A stretch of DNA of 64,000 nucleotides from the NCBI GenBank assembly GCA_964570625.1, contig CAZMYW010000023.1, positions 1 through 64,000 on the forward strand, in the 5' to 3' direction. The DNA is from JBFLXB01 sp964570625. GTDB taxonomy: Bacteria; Nitrospirota; Nitrospiria; 2-01-FULL-66-17. A program made the position numbers and the translations under genes. The notes beneath the pieces were generated by a model, which saw only the letters and a program-made list of their open reading frames with translations, was not told the DNA's origin and made no database searches. Numbering within the stretch: the first letter of the stretch is position 1; each line of letters starts with the position of its first letter. Shown here one piece after another: positions 16,702 to 26,210 of the stretch.

Positions 16702-19086
16702 ATGGCTGCGCTGACGCCGGAGCGCGTTGAACTCGAACGCCGGACCGAAACCCTCCTCGAGTGGCCGGCCCTGTTACGCCGGCTCGCCGACTACGCGATC
16801 ACCCCGATGGCCAAAGAGTCCTGTGTGGCGTTGCGCGGAACCGGCGATGCCGCGGCTGCGGCCGATGCGTACGAGGAGGTGCGGGAATGGATGGCGCTGC
16901 GCGAGCGCGGGAACGACTTCCCCTTGACGGCGGAATCCGACGTCCGGCCCGCGCTGCGCGCCGCGGTGCCCGGGGGCCTGCTCGACGCCGAGCAATGTCG
17001 CGAGATCGCGGTGGTCCTGGAGCAGGCCCGCGACGTCCGGCGCGCGGCGGCGGAGTGCCGCGACCTCCGGCGGCTGACCGCTCGGGTCGCGCCGCTCGAT
17101 GAACTGCCCGTTCTCCGCCGCGCGCTGGCCGAGGCCATCGACCCGTTGGGCCGCCTGCGCGAGTCGGCCACACCCGACCTCTTGCGCCTGCGCCGGGAGG
17201 TGGACCGCCAACGCCAGATCATTGTCGACCGCGTCGGCGAGTTGATCCGGGAGCCGTTGTATGAACCGTGGCTGCAGGACACCTTCGTCACCCAGCGCGA
17301 GGAGCGGTACGTCCTCCCGGTGAAAATCGAGCACCGCGGCAAGGTCTCCGGCATCGTGCACGACCTGTCGGCCAGCGGCGCGACGGTGTTCATCGAGCCC
17401 GAGGAGTTGGTGGCCGCGAACAACGACCTCAAGTGGGCGGAAATAGCCGTGGCCCAGGAAATCGAGCGCATCTTCCGGCACCTGACGGACCTGGTGGTCA
17501 CCCATCGGGCGACGATCGCCGCCAACGTCGAGATCCTCACCGCGTTGGATGTGATCCAGGCCAAAGGCCGTTTGGGGGTCGCGTACCGGGGATCGATTCC
17601 CGCCGTGTCCCGGTCCGGCGCGATCGCCTGGCGCGGCCTGCGCCACCCCTTGCTGGCCTTGCGCGGCGCGGCCGTGGTGGAGAACGACGTCGCGCTCGAC
17701 CCCGCGGTCCGCGCGCTGGTGATCTCCGGCCCCAACACCGGCGGGAAAACGGTGTTGCTCAAAGCCATGGGACTCGCGGCGCTGATGACGCGCGTGGGGC
17801 TCCCCCTGCCGTGCGACCCCGAGTCCGAGTCGGCGGTGTTTCCCGCGGTCCTGATGGACGCGGGCGACGACCAGGATTTGGAGCGCGATCTGTCCACGTT
17901 CGCCGCACACATCCGCGTGGTCTCCGCCCTGCTGGTCTCGGCGCCGGAGGGATCGTTGATCCTGCTCGACGAGCTCGCCACCGCCACCGACCCCGAGGAA
18001 GGGGCCGCGCTGGCCCAAGCCCTGGTCGAAGCCCTCTCCGCGCGACACATGTTGACCGTGGTTACGACCCATTACACCGCGCTCAAAACGTGGGCCGCTG
18101 ATCCGAGCGGCGCCGGCGCCCGCGTCGGCGCGGGCATGGGATACGACGTGGAGAAGATGGCGCCGACGTATCGGTTGTCGATCGGGCGTCCCGGCGCCAG
18201 TCTCGGGCTGGAGGTGGCCGCCCGTCTGGGTCTTCCGGCCTCGCTGCTGGACCGGGCGAAAACGCTGGTCGCTCCGCAGGCCGCGGCTCTGGCCGGTGCG
18301 ATCGCGGCGCTGGACCGCGAACGCCAGGCGTTCGCCGATCTGAAGGCGCGCCTGAGCACGCTCGAGGCCTCTGCCCGCGACGCCGCGTTACGCCATGACG
18401 CAGCCGCCGCGGCACTGGAGCACGAGCGCGACACGTTCGCGCAGACCAAGCGCACACGACTGGCCGCCGAGGTTCGCCGCGCCAAGACCGAGTTGGATGC
18501 CATTGTGGACGCGGCCCGCAAAGAATCCGAACCGCGCAGGATTCGCGGGCTCAAACCTCGAATCGACGCCGTGGCCGAGTCGCTCGAATCCCCGACCACC
18601 GAGCCGGAGACCGCGCCGCCGCGCGACTACGACGCCGGCGAACGGATCCGGGTCGCCTCGCTCGCCGCCGACGGCGTCCTGCTCGACGCGACCAAGGGAC
18701 GCAAGCGGGTTCGCGTCCGGGTGGGTGATCGCGAGGTGTCGGTGGCCACCACGCAGGTGCGACCCGGTCGCGCGGAGGTGACCGCGGCCCAGACCCGGCC
18801 GGAGCCCGATCATCGACCCGCGGCGGACGATCCGGGTCCCGAGACCGTCAACCTGATCGGCGCACGCGTCGAGGAGGCCTTGGAGCGGATCGATCGCGTC
18901 TTGGACCGGGCCGCGGCCGCGGGTGCCCTCCGCCTCCGTCTCCTGCACGGCCACGGCACCGGACGGCTCAAGACCGCGATCCGTGCCCATCTCGCCGCGT
19001 CCCCGTACGTGGCGTCGCACCGGCCCGGCGACGAACCCGAGGGCGGCGACGCGGTCACGATCGTTATGCTGGAGACCGGCGCCTGA
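16702..19086 (+). CDS. mutS2: MutS2-family DNA-binding ATPase/endonuclease
   Basis: 794 residues. MutS core: the clamp-type helical region (VLPVKIEHRGKVSGIVHDLSASGATVFIEP is the family hallmark), Walker A GPNTGGKT at about 343-350, Walker B LILLDELATATDPEEGAAL and TTHYTALK. A long coiled segment follows at about 520-640, and a C-terminal Smr domain (VNLIGARVEEALERID..LLHGHGTGRLK) at about 715-790. MutS2 suppresses homologous recombination and/or rescues collided ribosomes in the bacteria studied. ATG 16702 gives the standard start. Confidence 0.95.
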   Translation: MAALTPERVELERRTETLLEWPALLRRLADYAITPMAKESCVALRGTGDAAAAADAYEEVREWMALRERGNDFPLTAESDVRPALRAAVPGGLLDAEQCREIAVVLEQARDVRRAAAECRDLRRLTARVAPLDELPVLRRALAEAIDPLGRLRESATPDLLRLRREVDRQRQIIVDRVGELIREPLYEPWLQDTFVTQREERYVLPVKIEHRGKVSGIVHDLSASGATVFIEPEELVAANNDLKWAEIAVAQEIERIFRHLTDLVVTHRATIAANVEILTALDVIQAKGRLGVAYRGSIPAVSRSGAIAWRGLRHPLLALRGAAVVENDVALDPAVRALVISGPNTGGKTVLLKAMGLAALMTRVGLPLPCDPESESAVFPAVLMDAGDDQDLERDLSTFAAHIRVVSALLVSAPEGSLILLDELATATDPEEGAALAQALVEALSARHMLTVVTTHYTALKTWAADPSGAGARVGAGMGYDVEKMAPTYRLSIGRPGASLGLEVAARLGLPASLLDRAKTLVAPQAAALAGAIAALDRERQAFADLKARLSTLEASARDAALRHDAAAAALEHERDTFAQTKRTRLAAEVRRAKTELDAIVDAARKESEPRRIRGLKPRIDAVAESLESPTTEPETAPPRDYDAGERIRVASLAADGVLLDATKGRKRVRVRVGDREVSVATTQVRPGRAEVTAAQTRPEPDHRPAADDPGPETVNLIGARVEEALERIDRVLDRAAAAGALRLRLLHGHGTGRLKTAIRAHLAASPYVASHRPGDEPEGGDAVTIVMLETGA

Positions 19087-19150
19087 CCTCCCGGACCAAG
19101 GACCCGCAATATGTTAGGATTGCCTTTCATTTTTCCTGCGAGCCACGACC

Positions 19151-22024
19151 GTGAACGCTGAACCGAACAAGTCCATCATCATCAAGGGTGCGCGCGAGCA
19201 CAATCTCAAGAACCTCGACGTCGTGATCCCGCGCGACCGGCTGGTGGTGATCACCGGATTGTCCGGCTCCGGCAAATCGTCGCTCGCGTTCGACACCATT
19301 TTCGCCGAGGGCCAACGCCGCTACGTGGAGTCGCTCTCCGCCTACGCGCGGCAATTCCTTCAGCAGATGGACAAACCCGACGTGGACTCGATCGAGGGGC
19401 TGTCTCCAGCCATTTCGATTGAACAAAAAACCACCAGCAAGAATCCCCGGTCCACCGTGGGCACGGTGACCGAAATCTACGACTACTTCCGCCTGCTGTT
19501 CGCCCGCGTGGGGACCCCGACGTGTTATCGCTGCGGGCGCACCATCGCCGCGCAAACCGTATCGCAGATGGTGGACACCGTGATGGGCCTGCGCGAAGGG
19601 GTGAAAATCCAGGTACTGGCTCCGATCGTGCGGGGCCGGAAGGGCGAATATCGGAAAGAGCTGGCTCGCCTGGCGCAGAAGGGCTTCGTGCGCGCGCGCG
19701 TGGACGGCGCGTGGGTCCAACTCGACGACGTGGTCGAACTGGACAAGAAGAAAACACACACCATCGAGATCGTGGTGGACCGTCTCGCGGTCAAACCCGG
19801 CATCGAACGTCGGCTGGCCGACTCGCTGGAAGCCGCGCTGCCGTTAGGCGACGGCGTGGCGATCGTCAACGCGGACGGGACGGACCACGTGTTCAGCGAG
19901 CGCCTCGCGTGCAGCACGTGCGGGGTGAGTTACCCCGAGATCGAGCCCCGCATCTTTTCGTTCAATAGCCCGCACGGCGCGTGCCCAGCGTGCGACGGGC
20001 TGGGCGTCAAAGCGGTATTCGACCCCGGCCGCGTGGTCGCCAATCCGTTGCTCTCGCTGCGGGACGGCGCGATCCGCCCGTGGTTGCGACGCACCTCGAA
20101 CTATTACGACGATCTGCTGGAAGCCGTCGCGCGCCACTACGGGTTTTCGGTTCGCACTCCGTTCGCCGAACTCGCGCCCGCGCATCAACAGGTGATCCTG
20201 TCCGGGTCGGGCGCCGAGGTCGTGGAGTGCTGGATCGAAAAAGACGGGCGGCGCCATCCGTTGCATCGTCCGTTCGAGGGCGTGATTCCCAATCTGGATC
20301 GTCGGTACCACGAAACCGAATCCACCCTGCTGCGCGGCGAACTCGACGCGTATATGACCGAGCAACCCTGCCCGGCGTGCCAGGGGAACCGGCTCAAACC
20401 CGAAAGCCTGGCGGTCAAGATCGGCGGGTTGTCCATCGCGGACGTCACCCGGCTCTCGATTCGGGCGGCGGACCGCTTCTTTCGGGACCTTCGGTTGACG
20501 AACCAACAGGCCATGATCGCGGTCCGCGTGCTCAAAGAAATCCGCGAGCGTCTGGGGTTTCTGGTCAACGTCGGCGTGGAATATCTGACGCTGGATCGCC
20601 CCGCCGCCACGTTGTCCGGCGGCGAAGGACAACGCATCCGGCTGGCCACCCAAATCGGATCGTCGTTGGTGGGGGTGCTCTACATTCTGGACGAACCATC
20701 GATCGGGTTGCACCAACGGGACAACCAACGCCTGTTGGCCGCGCTGATCAGGCTGCGCGATCTCGGCAACAGCGTGCTGGTGGTCGAACACGACGAGGAA
20801 ACGATCCTGGCCGCCGACCACGTCATCGACATGGGTCCCGGCGCCGGCATCCACGGCGGCGCCCTCGTGGCCGAAGGACCGCCCAAGGCGATCATGGCGC
20901 ACGCGGACTCGTTGACCGGCCGGTACCTCACCCGCGAGTTGTCCATCGCGTTGCCGCCCAGAGTGCGGCCAGCCGATCAATTTTTAACGATCGAAGGTGC
21001 CTCGGAACACAACCTCAAAGACCTCACGGTCACCATTCCGCTCGGGTTGTTGACCTGTGTCACCGGCGTCTCGGGATCGGGGAAAAGCACGTTGATCATC
21101 GACATTCTCTACAACACGCTGGCCAGACGGCTCTACCGCGCCTCGGAGCGTTCCGGCGCGTGCCGCGCGATCACCGGCGCCGACGTGTTGGACAAGGTGG
21201 TCAACGTGGACCAGTCTCCGATCGGGCGAACACCGCGCTCGAACCCCGCCACCTACACCGGCGTATTCGGATTCATCCGGGACCTCTTCGCCCAACTGCC
21301 GGAGTCCAAGGCGCGCGGGTACAAACCGGGCCGATATTCCTTCAACGTGAAAGGCGGCCGGTGCGAGGCCTGCCAGGGCGACGGGGTGATCAAAATCGAG
21401 ATGCATTTCTTGCCGGACGTGTACGTGACGTGCGACGCGTGCCACGGCCAACGGTACAACCGCGAGACCCTCGACGTCCGGTACAAGGAGCGGTCGATCG
21501 CCGACGTGTTGAACATGACCGTGGAGCAGGCGCTGGAGTTCTTTACCGCGATCCCACCGATCAAACACAAACTCGAAACGCTGCGCGACGTGGGGCTCGA
21601 CTACGTTCGCCTGGGACAGTCCGCTACCACCCTCTCGGGCGGCGAAGCACAGCGGGTCAAGCTGTCCAAGGAACTCTCGCGCCGCGCCACCGGGAATACG
21701 CTGTATATCCTCGACGAGCCCACCACCGGCCTGCACTTCGCCGACATCCAGCGGTTGCTCGACGTGTTGAATCGGTTGGTGGAAGCCGGCAACACCGTGG
21801 TGGTGATCGAACACAACCTCGACGTGATTCGCAACGCCGACCATCTGATCGACCTGGGTCCGGAGGGCGGAGACGGGGGCGGCGAAGTGGTGGCGTCCGG
21901 AACACCGGAGGAGGTGTCGCGCGTCACCCGGTCGTTCACCGGGCAGTTTCTTCGCCGCGCCGCCGCAACAACGCCGCCCCGCCCGGCGCGATCCCGCCGG
22001 GTGTTGGCGCCCTCCACCGCGTGA
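19151..22024 (+). CDS. uvrA: Excinuclease ABC subunit A
   Basis: 957 residues. Two ABC ATPase modules: Walker A GLSGSGKSS near residue 36 and GVSGSGKST near 640, with signature motifs LSGGEGQRI and LSGGEAQRV. Zinc modules CSTCGVSY..CPACDGLG and CEACQGDGV..CDACHGQRY. It is the damage-recognition subunit of nucleotide excision repair. The GTG start at 19151 leads directly into the family N-terminus (SIIIKGAREHNLKN). It lies 64 bp after mutS2 on the same strand. Confidence 0.98.
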   Translation: MNAEPNKSIIIKGAREHNLKNLDVVIPRDRLVVITGLSGSGKSSLAFDTIFAEGQRRYVESLSAYARQFLQQMDKPDVDSIEGLSPAISIEQKTTSKNPRSTVGTVTEIYDYFRLLFARVGTPTCYRCGRTIAAQTVSQMVDTVMGLREGVKIQVLAPIVRGRKGEYRKELARLAQKGFVRARVDGAWVQLDDVVELDKKKTHTIEIVVDRLAVKPGIERRLADSLEAALPLGDGVAIVNADGTDHVFSERLACSTCGVSYPEIEPRIFSFNSPHGACPACDGLGVKAVFDPGRVVANPLLSLRDGAIRPWLRRTSNYYDDLLEAVARHYGFSVRTPFAELAPAHQQVILSGSGAEVVECWIEKDGRRHPLHRPFEGVIPNLDRRYHETESTLLRGELDAYMTEQPCPACQGNRLKPESLAVKIGGLSIADVTRLSIRAADRFFRDLRLTNQQAMIAVRVLKEIRERLGFLVNVGVEYLTLDRPAATLSGGEGQRIRLATQIGSSLVGVLYILDEPSIGLHQRDNQRLLAALIRLRDLGNSVLVVEHDEETILAADHVIDMGPGAGIHGGALVAEGPPKAIMAHADSLTGRYLTRELSIALPPRVRPADQFLTIEGASEHNLKDLTVTIPLGLLTCVTGVSGSGKSTLIIDILYNTLARRLYRASERSGACRAITGADVLDKVVNVDQSPIGRTPRSNPATYTGVFGFIRDLFAQLPESKARGYKPGRYSFNVKGGRCEACQGDGVIKIEMHFLPDVYVTCDACHGQRYNRETLDVRYKERSIADVLNMTVEQALEFFTAIPPIKHKLETLRDVGLDYVRLGQSATTLSGGEAQRVKLSKELSRRATGNTLYILDEPTTGLHFADIQRLLDVLNRLVEAGNTVVVIEHNLDVIRNADHLIDLGPEGGDGGGEVVASGTPEEVSRVTRSFTGQFLRRAAATTPPRPARSRRVLAPSTA

Positions 22025-22046
22025 TGGTGGGCTGACCCGGCTTCGC

Positions 22047-22076
22047 TTGCCTCCCCGGCGAAGATCGCCCTATAAT
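22047..22076 (+). promoter_or_regulatory. Sigma-70-type promoter of hemF
   Basis: TTGCCT (22047-22052), an 18-bp spacer and a perfect TATAAT (22071-22076), 35 bp ahead of the hemF ATG. Confidence 0.6.
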
Positions 22077-22111
22077 GCGGGCCGCAACACACGTCACGCA
22101 CTGGATCACCC

Positions 22112-22912
22112 ATGGATATGCGCCAGCAGATGGAACGGTATACCCTCGACCTGCGCGACCGAATCTGTCACGCGTTCGAGTCCCTGGACACCGCCAAATT
22201 CGAGCAACGGACGTGGCGGCGCGACGGCGGAGGGGGCGGCGGCGTGATGTCGGTCATGCGCGGAACCGTGTTCGAGAAAGTCGGCGTCAATTGCTCCACC
22301 GTGTGGGGCGAGATGGACCCGGAGATGGCGGCCAAACTCCACAGCAAGACCACCGCGTTCTTCGCCACCGGGATTTCCCTCGTCGCGCATATGACAAACC
22401 CATTGGTCCCCGCGGTTCACATGAACGTCCGCTACCTGGAAATGGACCGCTGGTGGTTTGGCGGCGGCACCGACCTGACGCCCTACTACCCGTTCGAGGA
22501 AGATGTTCGGGACTTTCACGACGCGCTCCGGCAGGCCTGCGACCGCCACGACCCGGGGTATTACCCCCGGTTCAAGCAGTGGTGCGACGAGTACTTCTTT
22601 CTCCCCCATCGCAACGAAGCTCGCGGCGTGGGCGGCATCTTCTTCGACTACGTGAATGACCGCGAGCCGGACGCGCTGTTCGCGTTCGTGCGTGAAGTCG
22701 GCGACGCGTTCGCCACGATCTATCCCGAGATCGTACGCCGGAGGAAAGACCTGCCGTTCACCCCGGCGCAGCGCGAACACCAGTTGCAGCGCCGCGGCCG
22801 GTACGTGGAGTTCAATTTGATCTATGACCGGGGGACGTTGTTCGGTTTGCAGACCAAGGGCGACGTGGAGGCGATTCTCATGTCGCTCCCGCCCCTCGTC
22901 ACCTGGAAATAG
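22112..22912 (+). CDS. hemF: Oxygen-dependent coproporphyrinogen III oxidase, C-terminus short
   Basis: 266 residues. Converts coproporphyrinogen III to protoporphyrinogen IX using O2. Visible: GVMSVMRGTVFEKVGVN, HMNVRY, the signature YLEMDRWWFGGGTDLTPYYP, FKQWCDEYFFLPHR, RGVGGIFFDY and RRGRYVEFNLIYDRGTLFGLQT. E. coli HemF (299 aa) continues about 25 residues beyond the ILMSMPPLVRW motif. Here the chain ends right after ILMSLPPLVTWK, and a repeat element begins 3 bp past the stop. The element insertion may have trimmed the C-terminus. All catalytic motifs are intact, so activity is plausible. Confidence 0.93.
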   Translation: MDMRQQMERYTLDLRDRICHAFESLDTAKFEQRTWRRDGGGGGGVMSVMRGTVFEKVGVNCSTVWGEMDPEMAAKLHSKTTAFFATGISLVAHMTNPLVPAVHMNVRYLEMDRWWFGGGTDLTPYYPFEEDVRDFHDALRQACDRHDPGYYPRFKQWCDEYFFLPHRNEARGVGGIFFDYVNDREPDALFAFVREVGDAFATIYPEIVRRRKDLPFTPAQREHQLQRRGRYVEFNLIYDRGTLFGLQTKGDVEAILMSLPPLVTWK

Positions 22913-22914
22913 GC

Positions 22915-23035
22915 AGCCTGTCCATGAGCGGCCATCTGCGGCGTTGCCGCTGCGCTTCCGGTCCTCGCGTACGACTCAGTACGCTCCGGTCCGGTGCTCG
23001 CGGCGCCTTGCGAATGGCGCGCTCCTGAACAGGCT
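22915..23035 (-). repeat. 121-bp terminal-inverted-repeat element, copy A (reverse orientation)
   Basis: Starts AGCCTGTCCATGA and ends TCCTGAACAGGCT. It has the core GTACGACTCAGTACGC and the GCGGCGTTGCCGCTGCGC hairpin. It sits between the convergent hemF and pseudouridine synthase genes and could act as a two-way terminator or mRNA 3' hairpin. Same family as the copies at 23872, 39825, 40812, 41349 and 42793. Confidence 0.85.
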
Positions 23036-23058
23036 CGCGTGTTCGGAGAACACGCGGA

Positions 23059-23811
23059 CTAATGGCTGGCGCGGGAACGGAGCGCCGTGACCTCCCGCGT
23101 AGTCAGTTTGCGGGACTCGCCGGGTTTGAGTGTTCCAAGCAACACCACGCCGATCTGAATTCGTACTAAAGTCTCGACGCGATAGCCTAGGCGGGTGCAC
23201 ATTCTGCGGATTTCGCGGTTTTTGCCCTCGGTGAGGGTCACCTCCAGCCAGGTACCGCGGGGTGATTCGCGTACTACGGACACCGAAGTAGGCGGGCCGA
23301 AATCTTCGGACAGCGGGACTGGCGCGGACAGTCGCGCCAGGTGCTCGGGCGTCATGCGCGGCTGCACGCGCACGTGATAGGTCTTGGGAACTTTGGACTG
23401 CGGGTCAGCCACCCCGGCTCCCCACTGACTGTCATTGGTGAGTAGGAGCAAGCCGGAACTGTCTCGATCCAGTCGTCCCACCGGCGCCAGCCATTGCGCG
23501 CACGCGGCAGCGAGCGGAGCAGCGGCCATAACATCATAAATCGTCCGGCGCCCGTGTTCATCCGCGCGAGTGGTGACAACGCCCTTGGGCTTATGCAGGG
23601 CAAGGTAGACCCGCGGCCCTTTCTCGACAGGAACACCATCCACCGAGAAACGCCCCTCATCCAGATCCACGCGCCGGTCCGGATCGCGCACCACGCGCCC
23701 ATCCACCGACACGCGACCAGCCTCGATCCACTCTAAAGCCAGGCTCCGAGATGTGACCCCCAGTTTGGAGAGCGCCCGCGCGAGACTCACCGGTTCGGAT
23801 TTACTTTTCAT
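23059..23811 (-). CDS. RsuA/RluB-family 16S/23S rRNA pseudouridine synthase
   Basis: 250 residues. The N-terminal S4 RNA-binding domain (SLARALSKLGVTSRSLALEWIEAGRVSVDGRVV) is followed by the RsuA/RluB/E/F catalytic domain, with the catalytic Asp in the loop PVGRLDRDSSGLLLLTND and the family end EGKNREIRRMCTRLGYRVETLVRIQIG. It isomerises a specific uridine in rRNA; the target cannot be fixed from sequence. Flanked by inverted copies of the 121-bp element. Confidence 0.92.
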   Translation of the reverse strand: MKSKSEPVSLARALSKLGVTSRSLALEWIEAGRVSVDGRVVRDPDRRVDLDEGRFSVDGVPVEKGPRVYLALHKPKGVVTTRADEHGRRTIYDVMAAAPLAAACAQWLAPVGRLDRDSSGLLLLTNDSQWGAGVADPQSKVPKTYHVRVQPRMTPEHLARLSAPVPLSEDFGPPTSVSVVRESPRGTWLEVTLTEGKNREIRRMCTRLGYRVETLVRIQIGVVLLGTLKPGESRKLTTREVTALRSRASH

Positions 23812-23871
23812 TGACTACGAAGCGCGTCGCCCCGCGACACACTAAGGTTTTTCCGATTTCGAAGAAATCGG

Positions 23872-23992
23872 AGCCTGTTCAGGAGCGCGCCAGATGCCAG
23901 GCGCCGCGAGAACCGGACCGCAGCGTACTGAGTCGTACGTGAGCAGCGGAAGCGCAGCGGCAACGCCGCAGATGGCCGCTCATGGACAGGCT
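23872..23992 (+). repeat. 121-bp element, copy B (forward orientation)
   Basis: AGCCTGTTCAGGA ... core GCGTACTGAGTCGTACGTGA ... TCATGGACAGGCT. The right end lies 4 bp from the stop codon of the HD-domain gene. With copy A it brackets the pseudouridine synthase gene in inverted orientation. Confidence 0.88.
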
Positions 23993-23996
23993 GCCT

Positions 23997-25433
23997 CTAG
24001 ACGTTGGTTTTGATGTGGGCGCCCTCTTGGCCCAGGACCTTTTCCGCGATCGCCGCCAACTCCAAATCATGGGCATGGTCCTTGGCAAAGATCCGGCACT
24101 GCACCAGCCTGGCGGGGATAAAGTCCAGGAATTCCTGGAGGGGTTCTTTCGAGACTGTGCGCGACGACGGATTGTAGATGTAGATCTGTTTGCCGCCCAT
24201 ACGCAAGGGGTTGACGGGCCGTGGATCCTGATAGGCGAGGTCTATCCGGAACTCCAGGGATTTGAGCTTCGGCGGCAGCACCGCCTTGATGCCCGACTCG
24301 AGCGCTTCCTCGGTGATGAACGTTCGCCCGCGGCCGGGTTCACGCAGCGACAGCGTCGCGTCGTACGCCATTTTCCACATCACCTCTCGCTGGAGGATCT
24401 GGCGCCAGCCTTCACCGAGGGCTCGTTTCACGCGACTGGTGGCCCGCGGCCAGGCGCGGACCTCTTCCATCAGGGACCAGTCGGTGAGCCCGAGGTACTC
24501 GTTCATCTTGTCCAACGGGTTATGCGGGAAGATGAACCGCATCGTGTCCGCGAAGAGCTCACGCAGATGGAGGTCGATCGCGCGTGTGGTGCGGTGATAA
24601 TACACGTTGGTATAGAGATAGAGGCGCGCGTTGAGAAACATGGTCAGCGCGGAACACCCGGAGCGGTGCAGCGTCCATCCCTGATCGGTGATGAAGGTGT
24701 AATGGATGAGCCGGTCAAGGTCCACCGGACCGATCGCCACCCCGCACATGTACGCATCGCGCAGCACGTAATCGAGATTGTCCGCGGTGTAGATCCCCGC
24801 GATCATGGGCTGCAGGAACTTGAGCCAGGTCGGGTACTTGTCCGGGTTGTGATCGCTGTGTTTGCAGATCAAAAATCCGATGTATTCCGGATCCAACACC
24901 TCGCGGGGCGCGAACGGCCCGTTCGGGCTGCGCCGGATACGGCGGATCACGGCGCCCAGCTCGTCGATCACGATCCGCCGGCCGATGACCTCGTGTGTGA
25001 TCTTGTATCGGTCCAGAAAGTTGTCGTCGAAGAAATGGCAAAACGGACCATGCCCCACGTCGTGCAGGAGCGCGGTCACCCGCATCAATTCTTCGACATA
25101 CGCCGCAGAGGGACAGTCCGGCACCGCGGCTTTGAGCGACGGATACAGGTGCGTGGCGAAGCGCCCGGCCACGTGCATGGCGCCGACCGAGTGCACGAAC
25201 CGCGTGTGCTCCGCCGAGGGAAACACCCAGCGCGCGCTCTGGAGCTGGTAGACGTAGCGCAACCGCTGCACCCACGGCGTGTCGATCAGATCCTTCTCGG
25301 TCGCCTCCCGGCTCCCATCCCCGTCTCGGGGAACGGTAAACGTGACGTACCCATGAATCGGATCCGCAATCAACGCCGTGCCCTGATACTGCGCCGGCCT
25401 ACGAGAAGAATTGGTGGAGGTTTGTTTTCGCAT
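23997..25433 (-). CDS. HD-domain phosphohydrolase (dNTPase/SAMHD1-like)
   Basis: 478 residues from ATG 25433; GGGGAG lies 14 nt upstream, rather far. HD metal motifs: HTRFVHSVGAMHVAGRF (H...), ALLHDVGHGPFCHFFDD (HD), HEVIGRRI and TADNLDYVLRDAYMCGV (D), the pattern of dGTPase/SAMHD1-type deoxynucleoside triphosphate triphosphohydrolases. The usual DPIHGYVTF start motif is present. Likely a dNTP-pool hydrolase; substrate not determinable. Its 3' end abuts element copy B. Confidence 0.85.
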   Translation of the reverse strand: MRKQTSTNSSRRPAQYQGTALIADPIHGYVTFTVPRDGDGSREATEKDLIDTPWVQRLRYVYQLQSARWVFPSAEHTRFVHSVGAMHVAGRFATHLYPSLKAAVPDCPSAAYVEELMRVTALLHDVGHGPFCHFFDDNFLDRYKITHEVIGRRIVIDELGAVIRRIRRSPNGPFAPREVLDPEYIGFLICKHSDHNPDKYPTWLKFLQPMIAGIYTADNLDYVLRDAYMCGVAIGPVDLDRLIHYTFITDQGWTLHRSGCSALTMFLNARLYLYTNVYYHRTTRAIDLHLRELFADTMRFIFPHNPLDKMNEYLGLTDWSLMEEVRAWPRATSRVKRALGEGWRQILQREVMWKMAYDATLSLREPGRGRTFITEEALESGIKAVLPPKLKSLEFRIDLAYQDPRPVNPLRMGGKQIYIYNPSSRTVSKEPLQEFLDFIPARLVQCRIFAKDHAHDLELAAIAEKVLGQEGAHIKTNV

Positions 25434-25470
25434 TGGTTTTATCTCTACTCCCCGGAGTTGCATCCCCGGA

Positions 25471-25593
25471 CCGGCCGCCGAGACGGAGGCGAATGCAAGG
25501 CGGAGCAAGGCGCTGAACCGGAGCGTACTGTGTCGTACGTGAGGACGCAGCGCCGAAGCGACCACGCCGCAGTCGCCCCGTATCGTCGGCCGG
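25471..25593 (+). repeat. Divergent relative of the 121-bp element
   Basis: About 123 bp with imperfect terminal inverted repeats CCGGCCGCCGAGACGG / CCGTATCGTCGGCCGG, differing from the other copies' ends. It has the same core (CGGAGCGTACTGTGTCGTACGT) and a GC-rich second half. It lies between the HD gene and rnpB. It is probably an older or different subfamily member. Confidence 0.5.
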
Positions 25594-25605
25594 CTTATGA
25601 GGGCG

Positions 25606-25998
25606 GCACGCCAGAGCCGGACATAAGCCGAATTCTGTCCCCACCGGAAACCGGCGAGGGATGATCATTTCTCTGGGACCTCGGTTGCCCGAGGCCTCGT
25701 GCGACCTGACCCGAGGACTTGGGCGGGCCACCCTTCTCTCCCCGAGGGGAGAACGTCCTCCTATTTGGTCTTGCTCCGGGTGGGGTTTACCGTGCCCCCT
25801 TGGTCACCCGCGGGGCGGTGGGCTCTTACCCCACCGTTTCACCCTTACCCCGACGTGGAACATGCCGAGGCGGTTTCTTTTCTGTGGCACTTTCCGTCCC
25901 CTTACGGAGCCTCCGCGTTACGGAGCACCCTGCCCTTCGGAGTTCGGACTTTCCTCTCCGGACGAACCGGAGCGATCATCCGTCCCGCTCTGGCGTGC
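25606..25998 (-). ncRNA. rnpB: RNase P RNA (bacterial class A)
   Basis: About 393 nt. P1 forms from 5' GCACGCCAGAGC (25998-25987) and 3' GCTCTGGCGTGC (25617-25606), a perfect 12-bp helix. The conserved core GAGAGGAAAGTCCGAACTCC follows the 5' stem, and the conserved 3' part ACAGAATTCGGCTTATGTCC is present. It is the catalytic RNA that matures tRNA 5' ends. Confidence 0.96.
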
Positions 25999-26057
25999 GC
26001 GAGGATTATACGCGTCGGCGCGCCGGAATGTAAACGCGAGGAGACGCAAATGAAGTC

Positions 26058-26087
26058 TTGACACCGCTTGCGGAGCCTTGCTATCCT
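26058..26087 (+). promoter_or_regulatory. Sigma-70-type promoter of the HU gene
   Basis: Perfect -35 TTGACA (26058-26063), 18-bp spacer, -10 TATCCT (26082-26087). The predicted leader to the ATG at 26211 is about 117 nt. Confidence 0.65.
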
Positions 26088-26210
26088 ACGCGCATTTCAT
26101 TTCCGGTATGCGGGTCGCACGGCCTGGGACAACGATTTCGGCCGCGCGGCTACGAGGATGTGGGCGGGCAAGGCGGGCACCATCACATTCACTCGGACCA
26201 GGAGGGGCGC

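Noticed and set aside
19981..22035. A 684-codon plus-strand frame overlapping uvrA
   Set aside because: An alternative-frame shadow of uvrA with Arg/Gly/Pro-rich sequence and no motifs.
25661..26061. Several overlapping open frames on the plus strand
   Set aside because: They run antisense to RNase P RNA, whose conserved core and paired P1 ends are clearly visible; the peptides have no family features.
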